A DNA stretch of 64,000 nucleotides, taken from NCBI RefSeq assembly GCF_002256285.1, contig NZ_NKJE01000004.1, positions 62,001 through 126,000 of the forward strand. Reading direction: 5' to 3'. This stretch comes from Flavobacterium sp. BFFFF1 (lineage in GTDB: Bacteria > Bacteroidota > Bacteroidia > Flavobacteriales > Flavobacteriaceae). Made by a program: the position numbers and the translations under genes. This document shows positions 57,073 through 64,000 of the stretch, in pieces; the stretch's first letter is position 1, and each line of letters starts with the position of its first letter. Below the pieces are notes generated by a model, which saw only the letters and a program-made list of their open reading frames with translations, was not told where the DNA came from and ran no database searches.

Positions 57073-58731
57073 TTGAAACTTTCACCGTTTATTTTTTGCT
57101 TTTTTTTCGCATTCACTGCTGCCAGTTCACAGCAACTGACGTTAAAAATTTCAGGCAAAACAGGCCGCGAAAACAAGGTGATCGATTCCATTTCATACAA
57201 AAAGGCACATCCCGACCTCAAGTCATTGAAAACGGAGATGACGGTGTTCCATGAAAATATGGTGAGGGCAGGATACATCGAATGCGAAATAGGTTCTCCA
57301 GAAAAAATAAACGATACGGTTTATCGCTACAATACAAGTTTAGGCAACCGTACAAAATCAATTGTCGTTTACACCAACGCGGCATGGAGAAAACAGATCC
57401 CGGAGTTTAAGGAAGACGCTGCGGAGATCAACTTTAATACTATAGAGGCCTTCCTTAAAAAGACCGTCAGCTTTTTTGAGCGCCAGGGCTATGCTTTAGC
57501 CAAAGTAAAACTGGTACATTTTGAAAAAAAAGGCGATGCACTTTACGCGGAACTCATCGCCGATTTGGGTAAAAAAAGAGAACTGAATGACATCGTCATT
57601 AAAGGGTACGAAAAGTTCCCACAAGGACATCTCTTAAACATCAAAAAACTGTACCGGAAGAAAACCTTCAATCAGGAAAACCTGAAAAATATTTATGGCG
57701 ATTTTGAAAAATTCCGCTTTGTTAAGCAGACCAAATATCCGGAAATACTCTTTACCAAAGACACAACCAAGGTATACGTGTATCTTGAAAAAGCCACGCC
57801 CAATAAATTCGAGGGCTTTATCGGATTTTCGAATGACGAAAAGAGCAACGTGAAACTGAATGGCTATCTGGATTTACAACTGGTTAATATCCTGAATTCC
57901 GGTGAAGAATTCTCACTTTACTGGAAGAGCGATGGCGAGGACCAAAAGACATTTAACCTGGGCCTGGAACTGCCTTATATTTTTAAATCGAAACTCGGAC
58001 TCAAAACATACCTGAACATCTTCAAGCAGGACAGCACTTTTCAGAATACACGTACTGCTATTGATCTAGGCTACCTTTTTAACTACAACACCAGGACCTA
58101 TATCGGGTACCAGTCTTCCGAATCCAGCGATATCCAGAATCAAAATAACGCTTCCATAAGCGATTATAAAAACGCCTTTATCACAGCAGATTTTGAATAT
58201 GTGGATTTTAAATCCGACCAATTCCTCTTTCCTGAAAACACCAGGCTGACCGTTAAAATTGGAAAGGGCTCGCGCACCTCAAAACTGGAGAACAACAGCC
58301 AGTACTTCATCAACGCTGATATCATGCATAATTTCTACCTGGACAAAAATAACAGTATTAGTTTACGAAGCCAGGACTATTACCTCAAAAGTAAAAATTA
58401 TATTATCAATGAGTTGTACCGATTTGGCGGTATCAATTCCGTTCGGGGATTTAATGAAAATAGCCTCCAGGCAAATTTATTTGCCTCGATACTCACGGAA
58501 TACCGTTACCAACTCGCGTCCAACCTTTACGCACACTCCATCATTGATTACGGCCATTTTGACGACAGTACTTCAGGAAACAAAGGAAGCTTACTTGGTT
58601 TGGGCTTTGGATTCGGATTATTGACTAAAAATGGGCTGTTACACCTCGTATACGCCAATGGAAGTGCTAACCATCAGGAAATCAAACTCTCCAACTCCAT
58701 CATCCACATTAGTTTTAAGACGAATTTTTAA
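57073..58731 (+). CDS. BamA/TamA-like outer-membrane barrel protein
   Basis: A 552-residue protein read from a TTG start at 57073, which directly opens a signal peptide (KLSPFIFCFFFAFTAASSQ). The N-terminal half has POTRA-like parts (TIEAFLKKTVSFFERQGYAL, RELNDIVIKGYEKFPQGHLL). The C-terminal half is a beta barrel of alternating strands ending in Phe (HISFKTNF) and holds the FGGINSVRGFNENS motif, matching the VRGF loop-6 motif of the Omp85 family. It is shorter than BamA (fewer POTRA domains), so it may be a specialised secretion or insertion pore rather than the essential BamA. It is divergent from the ribosomal operon. Substrate unknown. Confidence 0.78.
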   Translation: MKLSPFIFCFFFAFTAASSQQLTLKISGKTGRENKVIDSISYKKAHPDLKSLKTEMTVFHENMVRAGYIECEIGSPEKINDTVYRYNTSLGNRTKSIVVYTNAAWRKQIPEFKEDAAEINFNTIEAFLKKTVSFFERQGYALAKVKLVHFEKKGDALYAELIADLGKKRELNDIVIKGYEKFPQGHLLNIKKLYRKKTFNQENLKNIYGDFEKFRFVKQTKYPEILFTKDTTKVYVYLEKATPNKFEGFIGFSNDEKSNVKLNGYLDLQLVNILNSGEEFSLYWKSDGEDQKTFNLGLELPYIFKSKLGLKTYLNIFKQDSTFQNTRTAIDLGYLFNYNTRTYIGYQSSESSDIQNQNNASISDYKNAFITADFEYVDFKSDQFLFPENTRLTVKIGKGSRTSKLENNSQYFINADIMHNFYLDKNNSISLRSQDYYLKSKNYIINELYRFGGINSVRGFNENSLQANLFASILTEYRYQLASNLYAHSIIDYGHFDDSTSGNKGSLLGLGFGFGLLTKNGLLHLVYANGSANHQEIKLSNSIIHISFKTNF

Positions 58732-58768
58732 AGATTGTTGTTAAAACGTGCACTTCTTTCAATGTTTG

Positions 58769-58800
58769 TTTGGATTGTTAACAAATATTTAAGACATTTG
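58769..58800 (+). promoter_or_regulatory. Candidate promoter of the susCD-like operon
   Basis: TTTG (58769-58772) and GACATTTG (58793-58800, one mismatch to TAnnTTTG) are 20 bases apart and about 26 bases before the SusC start. Confidence 0.45.
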
Positions 58801-58826
58801 GTTATAACTAAATCAAATTAATAAAT

Positions 58827-61800
58827 ATGAAACCTAGATTAACAAATTACTTTGCAGTACTATTTGTGCTGTTTGTGCAATTCGCTTTTGCACAGGAAAG
58901 GACGGTTAGCGGGACAGTTTCTGACAATAACGGCCTTCCGCTTCCAGGCGTTGGCATTGTCATAAAGGGTACGCAGACCGGAACACAAACCGATTTTGAC
59001 GGAAAGTACTCGATTAAGGCAACGCCTACGACGGTACTTGTTTTTAGCTTTATCGGGATGAAGACGCAGGAAGTTGTCGCGTCTTCTACATCGCTTAACG
59101 TAAAGATGGTCGACAATGCCATTGAACTGGAAGGTGTTGTAGTAACCGCTTTCGGAATCAAAAGAAATCCCAAAGATCTTGGGTACTCCGTAAGCACTGT
59201 CAAGGCAGGAGACCTGACCGAAAATTCAGAACCGGATCTTATCCGATCACTTAATGGAAAAGTTCCTGGTGTCAACGTAAATGTTTCAAGCGGTGTTGCT
59301 GGAGCTTCAAACCAAATTACGATAAGGGGTATTTCTACTTTTGGAAACAGTCAGCCATTGATTGTAGTGGATGGTGTAACCTATAGCAACAATGAGATTA
59401 CCACTTCAAGTCAGGTTACTGGAGGCGGAGGTTATGAGTCAGCCTTATCCAGCCTGGATCCCAATGATATCGCGTCAGTAAACGTTCTTAAGAGTGCGGC
59501 CGCATCTGCTTTATATGGATCCAGAGCTTCGAATGGTGTAATTGTGATCACCACTAAATCAGGATCTCCAAAATCGAAAATGGATAAAAAGCTAAGCATT
59601 AATGTCGGTACGGGAACGTATTTTGAAAACATCGCGAATCTTCCTGAATACCAGAACAAATATGGCGCCGGTTCGAACTTTAATTATGGTGCAGCATCCA
59701 ACGGTTCATGGGGACCGAGCTTTGATTCGCTTACGACCATACCAACGTGGGCACCACTTTTGGCTGCCTTTCCTGAATTAGGGCCAACACAGCCCTACGT
59801 TGCGCATCCAAACAACGTTAAAGATTTATTTAGAACAGGAACAGTTATTGAGAATACGCTTGGCTTTAACTATTCTGGCCAGGAAGGAAGTTTTAATCTT
59901 ACGATTTCTGATTTAAACCAGGATGGATACATTCCTTATAACACCTACGACAGGACTTCCATTTCTACAGGAGGTAATTTTAAACTCCCAAATGGCATTA
60001 CCATCGGTGGAAATATGAGCTATTCCAAAACGCAACAAGTCGGTGGTTTTTTTGGAGAAAACCAGTTTGACGGATCTTCTTCGTCATTCGCCAGAACTTT
60101 ATATTTAGCGAGGAACTGGGATTTCAACCTTCCGTATGAAGATCCGGTAACAGGTCAGTCTGTTATTCCTAATGCCGGTTACGACCATCCATTGTGGTCA
60201 TGGAAACATGATAAAATTATCACCAACACGAACAGGATTGTAATTGGCGGTAATATGTCTTATAATTTCAATGACCATATTTCTGTTTCCTACCGTCTTG
60301 GTTACAATAAATACGATCTTGACCGACTTGAAATAAGGGATAAATATTCAAGAGCCGATGGGGGTGTTGGTACGTTGCTTTCCGATCGTTTCACAAATAC
60401 CGATATTGAATCTACGTTATTGTTTAATTTTAACTACAAACTAAGTGCCGATTTCGGACTTGAGGCTATCGTTGGAAGTAATTTATTGGATACTGAATCC
60501 TCAAGACAATCATTTCAGGGAAAAGAATTGATTCTTCCAAATATTTATAACCTGAAAAATACAAAAAGTATTGCCGACCTTCTGGATGAAGGAAATAGGA
60601 AACGCAACGCCGGGGTATTTGCAGACGTCACTTTCTCATTTAGGGATTATCTGTTTCTAAATGCTACTGGCAGAAACGAATGGAGTTCTGTGCTACCAAA
60701 AGATAACAATTCTTATTTTTATCCTTCAGTAAGTACTTCATTAGTTCTGACAGACGCCTTTAAAATGAATAGCAAGGTTTTAACTTTTGCGAAACTTAGG
60801 GCTGCGTATGCCAAAGTGGCGAAGGATACAGACCCAGAGTTTTTAAATATCTTTTATTCATTAGGTCAGGCTTACAATGGTCAATCGGTAATTAGTAACA
60901 ATACGCAACTGGGTGATCAACAAATCACGCCAGAGTTCTCTAATGAATTCGAAGTCGGGACCGACCTGGAGTTTTTTAATAGGAGAATTGCGTTGGATTT
61001 AAGTGTGTACAGTAAAAAAACAACGGACTTGATCAATGATGTAAATGTTCCCATAACCAGTGGTTATCAAACATACACTACCAACGCCGGCGACATGACA
61101 AATAAAGGCGTTGAGATTGGGTTGACAGTTGTTCCAGTGCAGACGAAGAACTTCAAATGGTCACTTTTAACCAATTTCACAAAAAACAAAAACGAAGTAA
61201 CCAAGATTTTTGCAGGTATCAGTAAATTACAATTAGACCCTAATGAGATTGGCTATGCCATAGTGGGTGAGCCGTTCGGTGTGTTTTACGGCACGAGATT
61301 CGCTCGTGATGCAAACGGAAATTACCTTATAGACCCTTCTACGGGAGGAATTCTTGCAGATCCGGAACTGGGCATTATCGGTGACCCAACCCCTGATTTC
61401 AAAATGAATTTCATCAACACATTTAGCTACAAGGGATTTACATTAAAAGCACAGGTTGACTGGAGACAGGGAGGCGACATCAGTTCTACAACCATACAAT
61501 CTTTGCTTGGCCGTGGTGTGACGAGAGATACGGAAGACAGGGAACATACTTTTATCATTCCAGGTTTTTATGGTAACGCTGATGGGACACCAATGCTTGA
61601 CGGAAATTTAAATCAAATTCCAAACACCTCACAGCTTACAATGAATGAGCTTTATTTTTCACCGGGAAGCAGTAACACGTTTGCTATAAATAGTGTTGAT
61701 GAGGCAGATATTTATGATGGAACTGTGTTCAGGCTAAGGGAAATAAGCCTGACTTACGATGTACCTAAAAAATTACTCGAAAAAACGCCTTTTGGAAATA

Positions 61801-61973
61801 TCAGTTTTAGTGTAATGGGCAGCAATTTATGGTATCTCGCACCAAACGTACCAAAATATACAAATTACGACCCGGAAACAACCAGTTACGGATCTTCAAG
61901 GCTTCAGGGAATCGAAGTTACTGCCGCACCGACAGCAAAACGCTATGGCTTTAAACTTAATTTAACTTTCTAA
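58827..61973 (+). CDS. SusC/RagA-family TonB-linked outer-membrane transporter
   Basis: A 1048-residue protein with signal peptide ending near FAFAQ. A carboxypeptidase-D-like domain at about 24-105 (GTVSDNNGLPLPGVGIVIKG, DFDGKYSIKA) precedes a TonB-interaction segment (ELEGVVVTAFG). The plug follows, about 115-240, with SLNGKVPGVNV, ITIRGISTFGNSQPLIVVDG and YGSRASNGVIVITTKSG. The large barrel ends in YGFKLNLTF. SusC-type channels import oligosaccharides or peptides together with the SusD lid. The SusD-like gene begins 10 bases downstream. No glycoside hydrolase or regulator is visible in the window, so the substrate is unknown. Confidence 0.96.
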   Translation: MKPRLTNYFAVLFVLFVQFAFAQERTVSGTVSDNNGLPLPGVGIVIKGTQTGTQTDFDGKYSIKATPTTVLVFSFIGMKTQEVVASSTSLNVKMVDNAIELEGVVVTAFGIKRNPKDLGYSVSTVKAGDLTENSEPDLIRSLNGKVPGVNVNVSSGVAGASNQITIRGISTFGNSQPLIVVDGVTYSNNEITTSSQVTGGGGYESALSSLDPNDIASVNVLKSAAASALYGSRASNGVIVITTKSGSPKSKMDKKLSINVGTGTYFENIANLPEYQNKYGAGSNFNYGAASNGSWGPSFDSLTTIPTWAPLLAAFPELGPTQPYVAHPNNVKDLFRTGTVIENTLGFNYSGQEGSFNLTISDLNQDGYIPYNTYDRTSISTGGNFKLPNGITIGGNMSYSKTQQVGGFFGENQFDGSSSSFARTLYLARNWDFNLPYEDPVTGQSVIPNAGYDHPLWSWKHDKIITNTNRIVIGGNMSYNFNDHISVSYRLGYNKYDLDRLEIRDKYSRADGGVGTLLSDRFTNTDIESTLLFNFNYKLSADFGLEAIVGSNLLDTESSRQSFQGKELILPNIYNLKNTKSIADLLDEGNRKRNAGVFADVTFSFRDYLFLNATGRNEWSSVLPKDNNSYFYPSVSTSLVLTDAFKMNSKVLTFAKLRAAYAKVAKDTDPEFLNIFYSLGQAYNGQSVISNNTQLGDQQITPEFSNEFEVGTDLEFFNRRIALDLSVYSKKTTDLINDVNVPITSGYQTYTTNAGDMTNKGVEIGLTVVPVQTKNFKWSLLTNFTKNKNEVTKIFAGISKLQLDPNEIGYAIVGEPFGVFYGTRFARDANGNYLIDPSTGGILADPELGIIGDPTPDFKMNFINTFSYKGFTLKAQVDWRQGGDISSTTIQSLLGRGVTRDTEDREHTFIIPGFYGNADGTPMLDGNLNQIPNTSQLTMNELYFSPGSSNTFAINSVDEADIYDGTVFRLREISLTYDVPKKLLEKTPFGNISFSVMGSNLWYLAPNVPKYTNYDPETTSYGSSRLQGIEVTAAPTAKRYGFKLNLTF

Positions 61974-61983
61974 AAAAAAATAT

Positions 61984-63720
61984 ATGAAAATTTCAAAAAA
62001 AATATACCGCAACAAAAGCAAGATTTTCTTGTTGGCTGGCACGCTGGCTTTTTTGAGTTGCCAGGATTATCTTGATGTGGACACTGATAAGGATAATTCA
62101 ACGAATGCTCCGTTAAATCTGTTATTAACAAGCATTGAAGTGAACGTCGACAACACCACCGACTTTTTAAATTATACCGGCGACATTCTCCAGGTGTATA
62201 CCCATCAGATGGTGGTAAGGGAAGAACAGGACCAGTATGGTACAAAAGTGAATAATATTAATGTACTAAACGAATGGAACAATACCTATCTGACGCTTAC
62301 AAACATTGAAACCCTGATCAAACAAGGAACTGAATCAGGCGATATGGTATATGTAGGGCTTGCGCAATTGCAAAAAGCTTATTTGATGTCTGTTGCTGTG
62401 GATTTATTTGGAGATGTTCCTTACACTGAAGCAGGCCAATTGGCTTCAGGCGGTATCATTAGCCCAAAATTCGACAATCAGGCTGAAATATACGCCGCTA
62501 TCATGGATCTAATTGAGACCGGCAAGGCCAATGTGGCCTCTGATGCAGGAATTCAAAAGCCCGCTGCAGACGATTTATTTTATGGTGGTGACACTGAAAA
62601 ATGGATCAAATTTGCCAATACGTTTAAGTTGAAGTTATACAATCAGACACGGTTGTCTCCAAACTTTGACCAGGCAGGTTTTGATGCTTTAATCGCAGAG
62701 AATAATTTCTTCGACTCCAATGACGATGATTTCCAATTCAATCACCAAAACACATTATCTCCTTCTGATGAAAGAAATAAATTCTTTCTTGAATCATACA
62801 ATAGTACACAATTCACTACTTACATGAGTCCCTGGTTTTATGAAATCCTTAAAGGCATGAATCCAAACATTCACACAGGGAATGAAGATCCGAGAATTCC
62901 TTACTACTTTTTTAACCAGCTTGAAGACGGACAACTTCCTCCTGATCTAGGGGATCCTGCAACCGGAAATCCGAAAGCTGATTACTGGGATTCATCTACG
63001 GGATTTTTTACAATCCGATTCGGAAGTATCGGACCATATCGCGATTTTAGTACTGAGAATTCATATACTTATCCAGGGATTTTCCCAGCAGGCGGGCGAT
63101 ATGATGACAATCAGGGAGGCAATGTAAACGACATGATGAACAATGACCCCGATGCTCCTGCGCCGCCGACTGGCATAGCACCGCACAGGATTCTTACTTA
63201 CGCTGAATTCCTTTATATCCAGGCTGAATTAATTCATGTCGGTAAACTTACAGGAAATGAAGGCGCAAAACTGCAGGCAGCAATGGAAGCTAGTTTTGCT
63301 AAAGTGGACGAAGTAGTTGATAACAACCAGGCACCACAAACCATTCCAAACTTGGTAGGAAGCGCTGCTGTAACCACGTTTATTGGTAATGTGATGGCCG
63401 AGTTCAATGCGGCTTCAGCGGATAAGAAGCTGGAAATAATGATGACTCAGAAATGGGTAGCTACTTTCGGAGATCCATTTGATCAGTACAATGACTATAG
63501 GAGAACCGGATATCCAATACTTGCAAACCCAAACAGTACCTCTCCGGAATATCAGCTTGACAATGGTGACGGATTCCCTTTAGAAGATTCTCAAACTGTC
63601 CTGAACAACCCATTCCCGCTGTCTTTCTACTGGCCACAAAGTGAATTGGAGGTCAATGCCAATGCTCCGATTCAAAAAGTAGGCCTTGGCGATTACAGAA
63701 TATTCTGGGATATCAATTAA
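61984..63720 (+). CDS. SusD/RagB-family substrate-binding lipoprotein
   Basis: A 578-residue lipoprotein with lipobox AFLSC (Cys near 26) followed by QDYLDVDTD, a typical SusD start. The body is helical and TPR-like (NEWNNTYLTLTNIETLIKQG, LAQLQKAYLMSVAVDLFGDV) and carries the DVPYTEA motif. It ends with WPQSELEVN and a C-terminal loop close to the SusD-like_2 pattern. The protein forms the hinged lid on the SusC-like barrel at the cell surface. It lies 10 bases after the susC-like gene and 13 bases before a further lipoprotein gene, so all three are one operon. Confidence 0.95.
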   Translation: MKISKKIYRNKSKIFLLAGTLAFLSCQDYLDVDTDKDNSTNAPLNLLLTSIEVNVDNTTDFLNYTGDILQVYTHQMVVREEQDQYGTKVNNINVLNEWNNTYLTLTNIETLIKQGTESGDMVYVGLAQLQKAYLMSVAVDLFGDVPYTEAGQLASGGIISPKFDNQAEIYAAIMDLIETGKANVASDAGIQKPAADDLFYGGDTEKWIKFANTFKLKLYNQTRLSPNFDQAGFDALIAENNFFDSNDDDFQFNHQNTLSPSDERNKFFLESYNSTQFTTYMSPWFYEILKGMNPNIHTGNEDPRIPYYFFNQLEDGQLPPDLGDPATGNPKADYWDSSTGFFTIRFGSIGPYRDFSTENSYTYPGIFPAGGRYDDNQGGNVNDMMNNDPDAPAPPTGIAPHRILTYAEFLYIQAELIHVGKLTGNEGAKLQAAMEASFAKVDEVVDNNQAPQTIPNLVGSAAVTTFIGNVMAEFNAASADKKLEIMMTQKWVATFGDPFDQYNDYRRTGYPILANPNSTSPEYQLDNGDGFPLEDSQTVLNNPFPLSFYWPQSELEVNANAPIQKVGLGDYRIFWDIN

Positions 63721-63733
63721 AAAATAAATTATT

Positions 63734-64000
63734 ATGAAAAATATAAAATTAATATTCACCTTACTCGCAATCGTATTGCTGGTTCCATCTTGTGAGAATG
63801 ATGGCGGTGATTCAAAAATAGACACTCAGAACGGTGCCGTGCCTAATGTACAAAAGGTTGAAGATTCGGAAGCTTTTGTAAATCTGGTAGCTGTAAACAA
63901 TGGCGACCCAATTAATTTACAGTTTACCATCGGTGTTGGAGAAGGGGAAGAATTGGTCCAGTCAATGGATGTCCTTCTTTTCTATTATAAAACTGACGGA
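63734..64000 (+). CDS. Lipoprotein of the susCD-like operon (partial)
   Basis: 89 codons are visible, open to the window end. The start MKNIKLIFTLLAIVLLVPSC is a lipoprotein signal with Cys20, followed by ENDGGDSK, an acidic surface-export-like tract. The mature part (EDSEAFVNLVAVNNGDPINL) looks like a beta-sandwich. By position it would be a SusE/F-like surface glycan-binding accessory, but the family cannot be assigned from this fragment. Confidence 0.75.
   Translation, partial: MKNIKLIFTLLAIVLLVPSCENDGGDSKIDTQNGAVPNVQKVEDSEAFVNLVAVNNGDPINLQFTIGVGEGEELVQSMDVLLFYYKTDG

Noticed and set aside
59432..59659. Minus-strand frames within the susC-like and fusA genes
   Set aside because: They are antisense shadows of strongly coding plus- or minus-strand genes with clear domains.

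Overview
The window comes from a member of the Bacteroidota, most likely Flavobacterium or a close relative in the Flavobacteriaceae. The signs are SusC/SusD outer-membrane proteins, an HmuY-type heme lipoprotein, many proteins ending in type IX secretion (T9SS) type A sorting domains, TAnnTTTG-type -7 promoter elements, an S10-spc-alpha ribosomal operon without tuf, adk or map, and the neighbours rplQ-carA-eno. The assignment rests on gene content and motifs, not on a database search.

Layout. (1) 1-3.4 kb: a heme-uptake locus made of a TonB-dependent receptor (cut by the window edge), a divergent DUF6607-type protein and a convergent HmuY-family lipoprotein. (2) 3.5-7.0 kb: ctlX and a DDAH/arginine-deiminase-family hydrolase, probably one operon for citrulline or methylarginine use, then a secreted esterase with a starch-binding-like C-terminus. 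(3) 7.0-7.9 kb: gene debris, with a 31-bp-arm inverted repeat, the tail of a lost gene, a 56-residue membrane protein and a GC-rich structured segment. (4) 7.9-15.0 kb: secreted and surface proteins, namely an SBBP-repeat T9SS protein, two related small secreted proteins, a lipoprotein, a T9SS coat-hanger protein and a YadA-head-like adhesin. The last two are bracketed by imperfect direct copies of the region downstream of gltA. (5) 15.4-16.7 kb: citrate synthase. (6) 16.9-36.2 kb: the most unusual part, six paralogous T9SS-exported leucine-rich-repeat (LRR) proteins on the minus strand, headed by a TPR histidine kinase and a LytTR response regulator. A 200-bp scar of a second kinase-regulator pair lies inside the array. 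(7) 36.6-39.2 kb: enolase and carA. (8) 39.4-56.9 kb: a complete str-S10-spc-alpha ribosomal protein operon, rpsL to rplQ, on the minus strand. (9) 57.1-64 kb, plus strand: a BamA/TamA-like outer-membrane protein and a SusC-SusD-lipoprotein nutrient uptake operon that runs off the end.

How it fits together. Housekeeping genes (gltA, eno, carA, ribosomal operon) form a backbone, all on the minus strand. The accessory cassettes between gltA and eno and on the far side of gltA are almost all cell-surface or secreted products. The six LRR proteins share a fixed plan: signal peptide, EF-hand-like loop, variable LRR block, constant beta-sandwich region and T9SS tail. Two neighbours are nearly identical outside the LRR block, which points to diversification of the binding surface on a constant export scaffold. 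The kinase-regulator pair directly upstream, and the relic of a second pair upstream of another LRR gene, suggest that kinase-regulator-LRR is the unit that was duplicated.
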